Shown: in pieces, positions 1 through 5,524 of the stretch | Layout: every line of letters begins with the position of its first letter | How positions within the stretch are numbered: the stretch's first letter is position 1 | Assembly: GCA_014729455.1 (NCBI GenBank) | Contig: WJJW01000502.1 | Location: 1 to 7,126, forward strand | Origin: Candidatus Eiseniibacteriota bacterium | GTDB taxonomy: Bacteria; Eisenbacteria; RBG-16-71-46; CAIMUX01; VGJL01 | Direction: 5' to 3' | Length of the DNA: 7,126 nt | The notes under the pieces: model-generated | Told to the model about the DNA's origin: nothing | Seen by the model: the letters and a program-made list of their open reading frames with translations, nothing else | Databases searched by the model: none | Position numbers and translations under genes: made by a program

Positions 1-89
1 GGTTCAACGATGCCGCCCGGATCGCCGAGGAGAGCGTCAACAAGCTCCGGCAGCTCGACGAGGAGGTCACCACCGCGATCGAGAAGATG
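1..89 (+). CDS. Possible C-terminal tail of an upstream gene, no stop visible
   Basis: From base 3 the frame reads FNDAARIAEESVNKLRQLDE and continues to about base 89. The stretch is charged and helix-forming, and nearly every codon ends in G or C, as in real genes of this genome. After about base 90 the codon pattern decays: Arg/Pro/Gly-rich residues first, then AT-ending codons around 165-178. No stop occurs in this frame before the L,D-transpeptidase stop at 852-854, so the true end of this gene is not visible. The other two forward frames stop at 170-172 (TAG) and 178-180 (TGA), just before the transpeptidase start. A frameshift, real or from assembly, in the G-rich run at 121-134 would therefore end the gene there. 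The fragment is too short to assign a family. An N-terminal extension of the transpeptidase is possible but less likely. Confidence 0.35.
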
Positions 90-124
90 ACGGCCGGGAG
101 CTGCGCCGGATCCCGACCGCCCCG

Positions 125-159
125 GGGGAGGGGGACGGCGACCGCCGATCCCGCTCCCC
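125..159 (+). terminator. Strong GC hairpin, terminator-like
   Basis: Bases 125-130 pair with 154-159, 132-135 with 149-152, and 136-139 with 144-147. There is one G/G mismatch (131/153), one bulged A (148) and a GACC tetraloop (140-143). The downstream bases TCGTTGCATGT are only weakly T-rich, so it is not a textbook intrinsic terminator. Its position between a fading coding region and the transpeptidase start suggests an intergenic 3' structure. It is also an argument against starting the transpeptidase at the ATG at 87. Confidence 0.4.
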
Positions 160-185
160 TCGTTGCATGTGCTAGCGTGAGGTCG

Positions 186-854
186 ATGGAGATTCCCCGC
201 ACACGAAGGCGCCGGCGCCGGCTGCCGCTGCTCTGGGCGGCGCTGCCCGTCCTGATCCTCGTGCTGTTTCTGCGCTCCTGCGGCGGGGGCGAGGCGATGC
301 CGGACCTGAGACCGCCCTCCGATCTGGACGGGGAGGAGCTGCGGAGCCGGATCGAGTCCCTGAAAGACGAGAACGAACGGCTCGAGGCGAAGCTGCGCCG
401 GCGGCTCCCGGGCGAGACCTACATCGTCGTCAACACGACCCTGAACCGGATCTACCTGCGCAAGGGCGAGGAGACCCTCCTCGATGCGGTCTGCTCGACC
501 GGAAGCAACACCGAACTCACCACCGAGGACGGATCGCGCCGCTGGTTCTTCAGTACCCCGCGCGGCGTCTTCCGCGTGCTGAACCGGGTCCGCCGGCCGC
601 TGTGGGTGAAGCCCGACTGGGCGTTCGTCGAGGAGGGGGAGCCGATCCCCGGCCCGCGCGATCCGGAGCGGTACATGCGCGGCGTCCTCGGCGAGTACGG
701 CCTCTACTTCGGCAACGGCTACCTGATCCACGGGACCCTGTTCCAGCGGTTCCTCGGCAACGCGGTCACCCACGGCTGCATCCGCGTCGGCGACGACGAC
801 CTCGAGCGGATCTGGGAGGAGACCGGGATCGGCACCCGGATCTACATCTACTGA
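186..854 (+). CDS. Membrane-anchored L,D-transpeptidase (YkuD domain)
   Basis: The 222-residue product belongs to the YkuD family, which forms 3-3 peptidoglycan cross-links or attaches proteins to peptidoglycan in the periplasm through a cysteine nucleophile. It has an Arg-rich N terminus (5-12), one hydrophobic segment (about 13-29, signal anchor), a short coiled coil (about 48-72) and a YkuD domain (about 78-222). The catalytic signature is complete: H182-G-T, then THGCIR with H196, nucleophile C198 and R200. The 13 residues between the two histidines are the usual spacing. STPRGVF (123-129) is the conserved substrate-side strand. Cys32 follows the anchor, but Arg at -2 makes a lipobox unlikely. 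The ATG at 186 is chosen because the Arg-rich anchor begins there and a hairpin with non-coding composition lies just upstream; an in-frame ATG at 87 would add 33 unlikely residues. GTGAGG at 177-182 is a poor, close ribosome-binding site. The lipoprotein gene downstream overlaps by 1 bp, so the two are probably co-translated. Confidence 0.9.
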   Translation: MEIPRTRRRRRRLPLLWAALPVLILVLFLRSCGGGEAMPDLRPPSDLDGEELRSRIESLKDENERLEAKLRRRLPGETYIVVNTTLNRIYLRKGEETLLDAVCSTGSNTELTTEDGSRRWFFSTPRGVFRVLNRVRRPLWVKPDWAFVEEGEPIPGPRDPERYMRGVLGEYGLYFGNGYLIHGTLFQRFLGNAVTHGCIRVGDDDLERIWEETGIGTRIYIY

Positions 855-1582
855 TGGGACGGGCGCCCCGCTCCGCTTCGGCGACCGGCGCCCTCCTGCT
901 CGCCGGAGCCCTGTGGATGTCCGGCTGCGGGGGAAACGATTCGGACGCGGCCTCCCCCGAGGGCGAGCGGGATCTCTACGACGAGTACGTCCACCTTCAG
1001 ACGGCCCGTTCCCTGCTCGAAGCGCGCTGGTCGCTCAGCCGTTCGGACCATGCCTACCTGATCGTCGATCTGACCGGGCGGAGGCTCGGTCTCGAGCTGC
1101 AGGGGGTCCCGCTGGCCGAGGTGCCGGTCGAGCAGGTCCGGCTGAACGAGGCCGCGCGCGAGGCGCTGGGAGACACGATCCGGTTCAGGCTGATCGAAGA
1201 GCCGTTCGTCGTCCAGGCCGAGGACTGGGTCGAGAAGGTGCCGACCCTCGCGGCGAAGGACTCGGCCGCCGTCTTGAGCCGCCCCGACACCACCGGTCGC
1301 CTCGCCGCCCGGATCCGCGAGGCGGCGATCCTCGGAGTCCTCCGCTGCGACCGCGGGCTCGTGCTGGCCCTCGACGGACGCAAGCGGCCCGCATCCCTCT
1401 GGGACCACGTCGGCTCGCTGTTCGGGGCGGTCGGCCGGCTCCTCCGGCGGGATCCGGTCCGGAGCGCCCTCGACGAGGCGGGGGAGGGCTCGCTCCTGAT
1501 CCGGTGCCGCTGCGATCCCGCCGCCGTCCGCGCCCTGGCTCCGAACCTCCAGGAGGGGACCCCGGTCGTTCTGCGGTTCTGA
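854..1582 (+). CDS. Lipoprotein, possible degenerate YkuD-like partner of the L,D-transpeptidase
   Basis: The 242-residue product begins with a short basic N terminus, a hydrophobic stretch (about 11-22) and a lipobox-like MSGC with Cys25 as the likely lipidated residue. Gly-Gly-Asn follows the Cys, so there is no Asp at +2 to act as an inner-membrane retention signal. I recognise no named family. Two segments resemble the edges of a YkuD domain. AYLIVDLTGRRLGLELQG (67-84) parallels YIVVNTTLNRIYLRKG in the gene before it. LIRCRC (215-220) through EGTPVVLRF at the C terminus parallels the transpeptidase's CIRV to GTRIYIY end. The catalytic THGC motif is absent; Leu and Ile stand where His and Gly or Cys would be. 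The mature protein should therefore be an inactive structural or accessory relative, or an unrelated beta protein. The ATG shares its A with the transpeptidase TGA (TGATG), which indicates translational coupling and a shared envelope role. The lipoprotein assignment is firm; the YkuD relationship is my inference. Confidence 0.8.
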   Translation: MGRAPRSASATGALLLAGALWMSGCGGNDSDAASPEGERDLYDEYVHLQTARSLLEARWSLSRSDHAYLIVDLTGRRLGLELQGVPLAEVPVEQVRLNEAAREALGDTIRFRLIEEPFVVQAEDWVEKVPTLAAKDSAAVLSRPDTTGRLAARIREAAILGVLRCDRGLVLALDGRKRPASLWDHVGSLFGAVGRLLRRDPVRSALDEAGEGSLLIRCRCDPAAVRALAPNLQEGTPVVLRF

Positions 1583-1724
1583 GGGGCGGATTCCCCGGCC
1601 GCCCGATCGATATCGATCCTCAAGAAGGGGCCCACCGCGGCCGAGTGGAACCAAGGAGGGAATTCCCGATCCGCCTCGATGGCGGTCATGGAAAGAGAAC
1701 CCGGGGAAGGGGCGAGTCACAGGA
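1583..1724 (+). promoter_or_regulatory. Intergenic region upstream of the histidine kinase
   Basis: These 142 bp hold the only sizeable gap on the plus strand and are the likely place for a promoter of the kinase/regulator pair. A 6-bp stem (1584-1589 with 1599-1604, 9-base loop) sits just after the lipoprotein stop, without a T-run. A perfect 14-bp palindrome lies at 1605-1618. A good Shine-Dalgarno-like AAGGAGGG (1653-1660) is present but has no suitably spaced start codon in the kinase frame: the ATGs at 1679 and 1688 lie in another frame. I see no convincing -35/-10 pair. Confidence 0.35.
1605..1618. repeat. Perfect 14-bp palindrome GATCGATATCGATC
   Basis: The two 7-bp halves are exact reverse complements with no spacer, and symmetry stops at the flanking bases (C on both sides). 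It is AT-rich against its surroundings and lies 107 bp upstream of the proposed kinase start. It could be an operator for a dimeric regulator. It also contains two GATC and two ATCGAT units, which methyltransferases may recognise. Confidence 0.5.
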
Positions 1725-2984
1725 GTGAACCCGGAGACGCCCAGACAGGCCGTGACCCCCGATCGCACCGGGGGAGGCAGGGACGACCGGAGCGGTCCCG
1801 AGCGGGGGCGAGCCGAGTGTCCGCGGAACGGCAACGGTGGAGAGGCGGGCCCCAAAGTGGAGCGGGCCGGCCTCGCGGCGTTTCTCGCCAATCTCTCGCA
1901 CGACATGCGGTCGCCGTTGACGAGCCTCCAGGAGTTCGTCTCGATCGTCCACGAAGGTCTCGCCGGGCCGTTGACCGAAACGCAGCGGGACTACCTGACC
2001 ATCGCGCTTCGCAACGCGGAGACCCTGGCGGAGATGATGAACAATCTGCTCGTGGTGACCCAGATGCAGCAGGGGACCTACCGGCTCCACCGGCGCAGGG
2101 TGCGGCTGGCGGATCTGCTGCGCCGGGAGGCGCTCGAGATCGGGCGCAAGCCCGGGGGGAAGGAGGTCAAGATCGCCGTTTCCGTCGCTCCCCGGCTGCC
2201 CGACGTCTACGCCGATCCTGATCGGATCCTCGAAGCGATGCGCAACCTGGTCGAGAACGCCGCGAAGTACTCCGGCGAGAGCGTCGCGATCGAGATCGAG
2301 GCGCGCGCCGGCCGCAGGGACGAAGTCGAGATCCATGTCCGGGACAACGGGTTCGGCATGGACAAGGCGACGAGAAGCCGGCTGTTCGTCCGGTCGTACC
2401 GGGGCAAGGGGGCTGACGGCCGGAGCCCGGGGGGGCTCGGCCTGGGCCTGTCGATCGTGCGGGAGATCCTGGAACGGCACGGGGGGCGGATCACCGTCAC
2501 CTCGGGCCTCGACGTCGGCACGACGTTCCGGCTGGTTCTTCCCCGCTTCGATGGACCGAAGATCGTACGCGCCGAGGTCCGGAAAGCCTGGAAGAGATCC
2601 GGCGGGAGCGGAGGCGTCGCCGCCGTCCAGCTCCGGATCGGGAAAGCGGCCGGCGCGCTGAAACCGACCTGCGAGAGCGCGTCGGAGGAGGTGCGGGACG
2701 TGCTGGGGCGCAGCCTCGAACCGGGCGACGCGCTCCTTCCCGACTGCGCGCCCGAGGAGGCGGTCTGCTTCCTTCATCACGTCGAGAAGAGCGAGCTTCC
2801 CGCGTCCGTCCGCCGGATCCTGCGCGGCCTCGAGGAGCGGCTGCTCCTGCAGACGGGCACGACCGTCGTCTGGAAACCGGCACCGCGCTGGTTCCACTCT
2901 GATGAATTCAACAACCCGGAGGAGATGGCGGAGACGATCCTCCATCGATGGGGGCTTTTGGGGGAAGAACGGAATGCAACGTAG
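1725..2984 (+). CDS. Soluble sensor histidine kinase with C-terminal GGDEF-like degenerate domain
   Basis: The 419-residue product autophosphorylates on His and passes the phosphate to a response regulator, most likely the receiver encoded next. The order is a Pro/Arg/Gly-rich N terminus (1-47), a HisKA domain with H-box LSHDMRSPL (His59), and a HATPase_c domain: N-box NLVENAAKYS (174-183), G1 DNGFGMD (207-213), G2 GGLGLGL (236-242). No membrane segment or PAS/GAF sensor is present, so it is cytoplasmic and any input must come from partners or the tail. Residues about 279-415 form an extra domain. Its VAAVQLRIG strand, LGRSLEPGD segment and following helix resemble a GGDEF cyclase fold, but the GG(D/E)EF signature is missing (PDCAPEEAV stands there), so cyclase activity is not expected. 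The start is uncertain: the GTG at 1725 overlaps its own AGGAG, and GTGs at 1752 and 1857 are alternatives that keep the whole H-box. The 3' end overlaps the regulator gene by 11 bp. Confidence 0.88.
   Translation: MNPETPRQAVTPDRTGGGRDDRSGPERGRAECPRNGNGGEAGPKVERAGLAAFLANLSHDMRSPLTSLQEFVSIVHEGLAGPLTETQRDYLTIALRNAETLAEMMNNLLVVTQMQQGTYRLHRRRVRLADLLRREALEIGRKPGGKEVKIAVSVAPRLPDVYADPDRILEAMRNLVENAAKYSGESVAIEIEARAGRRDEVEIHVRDNGFGMDKATRSRLFVRSYRGKGADGRSPGGLGLGLSIVREILERHGGRITVTSGLDVGTTFRLVLPRFDGPKIVRAEVRKAWKRSGGSGGVAAVQLRIGKAAGALKPTCESASEEVRDVLGRSLEPGDALLPDCAPEEAVCFLHHVEKSELPASVRRILRGLEERLLLQTGTTVVWKPAPRWFHSDEFNNPEEMAETILHRWGLLGEERNAT
2960..2967 (+). promoter_or_regulatory. Ribosome binding site of the response regulator
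   Basis: GGGGGAAG lies 6 bases before the ATG at 2974, inside the last codons of the kinase gene. It decides the regulator start: an in-frame ATG at 2902 would add 24 residues (Arg-rich, within kinase coding sequence) ahead of the canonical receiver N terminus. Confidence 0.5.
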
Positions 2985-3360
2985 GAAGGTCCTGGTCGCC
3001 GACGATGACCGTGACATCGTTCTCGCCCTGAGGATTCGCCTCGAGGCGGCGGGATACGAGGTCGTCACCGCCCTCGACGGCAAGGAGGCGATCGACGGGA
3101 TCCGCACCGAGAAGCCCGACCTCGCCATCCTCGACATCAACATGCCCGAGTTCACCGGCTTCGCGGTCGTGGACGAGCTGAAGAGCGCCGGCGGAGGCGC
3201 GCTGCCGGTCATCTTCCTGACGGCCGACACGCAGGAGAAGTCGCAGGTGAAGGCGTTCCACCGAGGGATCCGCCATTACCTGACGAAGCCGTACGACCCG
3301 CAGACGTTGCTTGTGCTGGTGGAGCACACGCTGGCGGAGGCGGGCAAAGGGGCGGCGTAG
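2974..3360 (+). CDS. Single-domain response regulator (CheY-like receiver)
   Basis: The 128-residue product is a receiver domain with no output domain. It begins KVLVADDD with the acidic Mg-binding pocket at Asp10-Asp12. The phospho-acceptor is Asp54 in LAILDINMPEF. The switch residues are Thr83 (FLTAD), Tyr102 (HYLTKP) and Lys105-Pro106. All invariant positions are present, so it should be phosphorylated, most probably by the kinase encoded immediately upstream. The ATG falls inside the kinase gene and overlaps it by 11 bp, implying coupled translation and matched amounts. With no DNA-binding or enzymatic module it must act by protein-protein contact or as an intermediate in a phosphorelay; the target is not in this window. 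Its TAG ends exactly where the convergent receptor gene's stop begins, with no intergenic base. Confidence 0.92.
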   Translation: MQRRKVLVADDDRDIVLALRIRLEAAGYEVVTALDGKEAIDGIRTEKPDLAILDINMPEFTGFAVVDELKSAGGGALPVIFLTADTQEKSQVKAFHRGIRHYLTKPYDPQTLLVLVEHTLAEAGKGAA

Positions 3361-3366
3361 CTAGAA
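3355..3366. other. Tail-to-tail stop codons with no intergenic base
   Basis: The plus-strand regulator stop (TAG, 3358-3360) directly abuts the minus-strand receptor stop (TAG on the complement, 3361-3363). The junction contains the short palindrome TAGCTA. No hairpin with a T-run can fit between the two genes, so transcripts from both sides must overlap in antisense or be ended by Rho or by sites inside the opposing gene. Confidence 0.85.
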
Positions 3367-5520
3367 GTAGAACCCGAACCCGGCGACCGGGAGGATCCGC
3401 ACCCCCTGGGTATAGATCCGCACGACCTCCCCGCCGGCCCCGACGAACTGCACGACGTCGACCGTGTTCTTGCGGTTCAGCACGTTGAGCACGTCGACGT
3501 AGAGGAACGCGCTGTTCTTCTCGCCATCGATCCGGTGTTCGAGCTTGACGTCGAGCCGGCGGTAGGAGGGGAGCCGTTCCGCGTTGATCCCCCCCGCATC
3601 GAGGCTGCCGTCGCCGGTTCCGAAGAGGGGAGTCACCGGGCGACCGGTCGACGCGCGGAACGCGCCCGAGACCGACGTCCCCCCGCGAATCGGGACCTCG
3701 ACGGCCGCCTGAAGCATGCGGGGGCGGTCGTGGTCGGAACGGTGGAGCGCGGTCGCGAATCCCTCCCGCTTGCGGGTCTTCGAGATCGCATAGGAGATCC
3801 AGCCGGTCGCGAAGCGTCCTTCCTCCTTGCGCAGCGTCATCTCGATCCCCTTGCCGGTGCCCTCGCCGTCGTTGCCGAGCGAAGCGGCGGTCGGCTCCGT
3901 TCCGGTCCACGTGAGCAGGCGCTCGTACTCCTTGCGGTAGATCTCCATGATCGCGGAGTATCCGCCGCCCAGATCGGCGTCGAGCCCGAGGGAGAAGTGC
4001 CGCGCCTCCAGCGGCTCGACGTCTCCGGCGCCCGCCTCGAGGAGCACGCCGGGATCGACGGGAAGTCCGCCGACCTCGGGGTTGTCGTGCAGATGGAACG
4101 GACTCTGCCGCACGATCCGGAATCCGGCCCCCGGCACGATCCGGCCGAGACCCCGGTACCGGACCGAGACGTACGGGGAGACCGGGACCGTGGCGGTGAA
4201 CGGGATCCGCTCGGCGCGCAGGCCGGTCGAGACCGCGACGCGATGGGCCGTCCAGGTCCCCTCGAGCGCCAAGAAGCCGCCCGCCGATCGATCGGAACGG
4301 GTCGCGTCGCGGAACCACTCCGCGCGCGCCTCCGCGTCGGCCCGCAGGACGAGCCGCTCGCCCCGCTCCCGGCGGAGTCCTCCCGAGACCGCGATCCTCC
4401 GCAGATCGCCCCGGATCTCGCTCTCCGGTCGGTCCTGGATCGTGGCGCGGTCGCGCCTGCCGAAGGAGACGTCGAACCGCCACGGCCGCTCCCGCTCGGC
4501 CGACTCCACGCGCAGGCCGAGAAGCCCCGCGTCGACCTCGCGGTCGAAATCCCCCTCCTCGCGATCCCGGGAGGCGACCGCGGTGACGGAGTAGACCGCC
4601 CCGGCAGACTCCATCGATCCCTTGACGCAGAGATCCTGGAAGCTCCGTTTGTCGATCCCGGGCGGCCGGCGCAGGATCAAGTTGTAGAAGCTCCCGCGCG
4701 CGGCGCCGAGGACCGACCCTCGCTGCAGATCGGTCTGTCCGCCGAGCGCGACCGACCCGAGGTCGTAGCGGAAGAACTTCTGCGTGAAACCGGGATCGAC
4801 GAGGCGCAACGCGGTCACGCTCGACAGCGCGTCGCCGTAGCGGGGCGGAAGCGCGCCGGGGAAGACCTCCAAGGTCGAGATCAGATCGTCGTAGACCACG
4901 GAGGTGAACCCCTCGAGGTGCACCGGCTGCAAGAGCCGGTAGCCGTCGATCCGGACGATGCTCTCCTCCGGATCGCCGCCGCGGACGACGTAGCGGTTGG
5001 AGAAGTCGTCTCCGGCCGCCGCGGCCCCCGGCAGCGACTGCACGACCCGCAACGGATCGGTCGCGACCGCTCCCGCCGAGCTGCGGATCCGCATCCCGGA
5101 GATCGTCTTCTTCCCCTGCGGGACCGACGGGTCCGGCCGGGTCGTCCGCACCTCGACCGGGTCCAGCGTCCGCACGCGCGGGCGCAGCCGGATCATCAAC
5201 CGGGTCTCCTCGTCCTCGCCGAGCTCCACCGTGCGCGACCACGGATCGTAGCCGACGTGCTCCACCCGGACCTCGATCCTGCCCGGAAGCAGCCCCTCGA
5301 GACGGAAGCGGCCGTCCTCGCCGGTCTCGGTCCGGTGCTTCGCTCCCGCCGACACCGCGACGAGGGGGATCGGGTTCTTGCGATCGACGTCGATCACGAT
5401 CCCCTCGATCGCGCCGCCGCGCGCGGGGCCGGCGATCGCCGCGAGGAGTGCGAGCAGGAAGAACGGCCGCGCCCCCGCGCCGGGACGCGGCCGCGCCTTC
5501 TGATTCGGCGGAACGCTCAA
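3361..5520 (-). CDS. TonB-dependent outer-membrane receptor with carboxypeptidase-regulatory-like N-terminal domain
   Basis: The 719-residue product looks like a small TonB-dependent transporter that uses TonB/ExbBD energy to import a ligand across the outer membrane. An N-terminal signal peptide (hydrophobic core about 19-30, cleavage probably near 34-37) leads into a CarboxypepD_reg-like beta sandwich (about 37-112; EGIVIDVDRKNPIPLVAV, then GRFRLEGLLPG). A plug domain follows (about 118-245) with VVQSLPGA, YVVRGGDPEESIVRIDG and EVFPGALPPRYGDALSSV. The rest is a barrel of alternating strands ending GFGFYF, whose final Phe is the usual signal for BAM-mediated barrel insertion. The ligand cannot be deduced: no siderophore, cobalamin or glycan gene is adjacent. 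The start is a TTG 4 bp after the gltA stop; no in-frame ATG or GTG precedes the signal peptide and no Shine-Dalgarno is evident, so translation probably depends on coupling to gltA. Barrel strands are assigned by pattern only. Confidence 0.85.
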   Translation of the reverse strand: MSVPPNQKARPRPGAGARPFFLLALLAAIAGPARGGAIEGIVIDVDRKNPIPLVAVSAGAKHRTETGEDGRFRLEGLLPGRIEVRVEHVGYDPWSRTVELGEDEETRLMIRLRPRVRTLDPVEVRTTRPDPSVPQGKKTISGMRIRSSAGAVATDPLRVVQSLPGAAAAGDDFSNRYVVRGGDPEESIVRIDGYRLLQPVHLEGFTSVVYDDLISTLEVFPGALPPRYGDALSSVTALRLVDPGFTQKFFRYDLGSVALGGQTDLQRGSVLGAARGSFYNLILRRPPGIDKRSFQDLCVKGSMESAGAVYSVTAVASRDREEGDFDREVDAGLLGLRVESAERERPWRFDVSFGRRDRATIQDRPESEIRGDLRRIAVSGGLRRERGERLVLRADAEARAEWFRDATRSDRSAGGFLALEGTWTAHRVAVSTGLRAERIPFTATVPVSPYVSVRYRGLGRIVPGAGFRIVRQSPFHLHDNPEVGGLPVDPGVLLEAGAGDVEPLEARHFSLGLDADLGGGYSAIMEIYRKEYERLLTWTGTEPTAASLGNDGEGTGKGIEMTLRKEEGRFATGWISYAISKTRKREGFATALHRSDHDRPRMLQAAVEVPIRGGTSVSGAFRASTGRPVTPLFGTGDGSLDAGGINAERLPSYRRLDVKLEHRIDGEKNSAFLYVDVLNVLNRKNTVDVVQFVGAGGEVVRIYTQGVRILPVAGFGFYF

Positions 5521-5524
5521 GGGA

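Noticed and set aside
87..185. N-terminal extension of the L,D-transpeptidase starting at the ATG at 87
   Set aside because: The extra 33 residues are Arg/Pro/Gly-rich with poor codon use, span a strong hairpin, and would place an odd peptide before a clear Arg-rich membrane anchor that begins at 186.
1658..1667. 10-bp palindrome GGGAATTCCC
   Set aside because: It is short, overlaps the G-rich Shine-Dalgarno-like run and can arise by chance; there is no supporting second copy in the window.
1679..2221. Plus-strand open frame starting downstream of AAGGAGGG, overlapping the kinase
   Set aside because: Despite the nearby Shine-Dalgarno-like site, the spacing is too long and the product is Arg/Gly-rich with no motif; it is a shifted-frame shadow of the kinase gene.
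2902..2973. Earlier ATG for the response regulator
   Set aside because: It would add Arg-rich residues not seen in receivers; the ATG at 2974 has a properly spaced GGGGGAAG and gives a canonical receiver N terminus.
1686..3230. Long open frame on the minus strand opposite the kinase and regulator genes
   Set aside because: Low-complexity composition and no recognisable motif, while the plus strand shows complete HisKA, HATPase and receiver signatures.
2979..3360. Genetic linkage of the receiver to chemotaxis (CheY)
   Set aside because: The fold is CheY-like, but no CheA, CheW, MCP or flagellar gene is present, and the partner kinase is an ordinary HisKA kinase rather than CheA.
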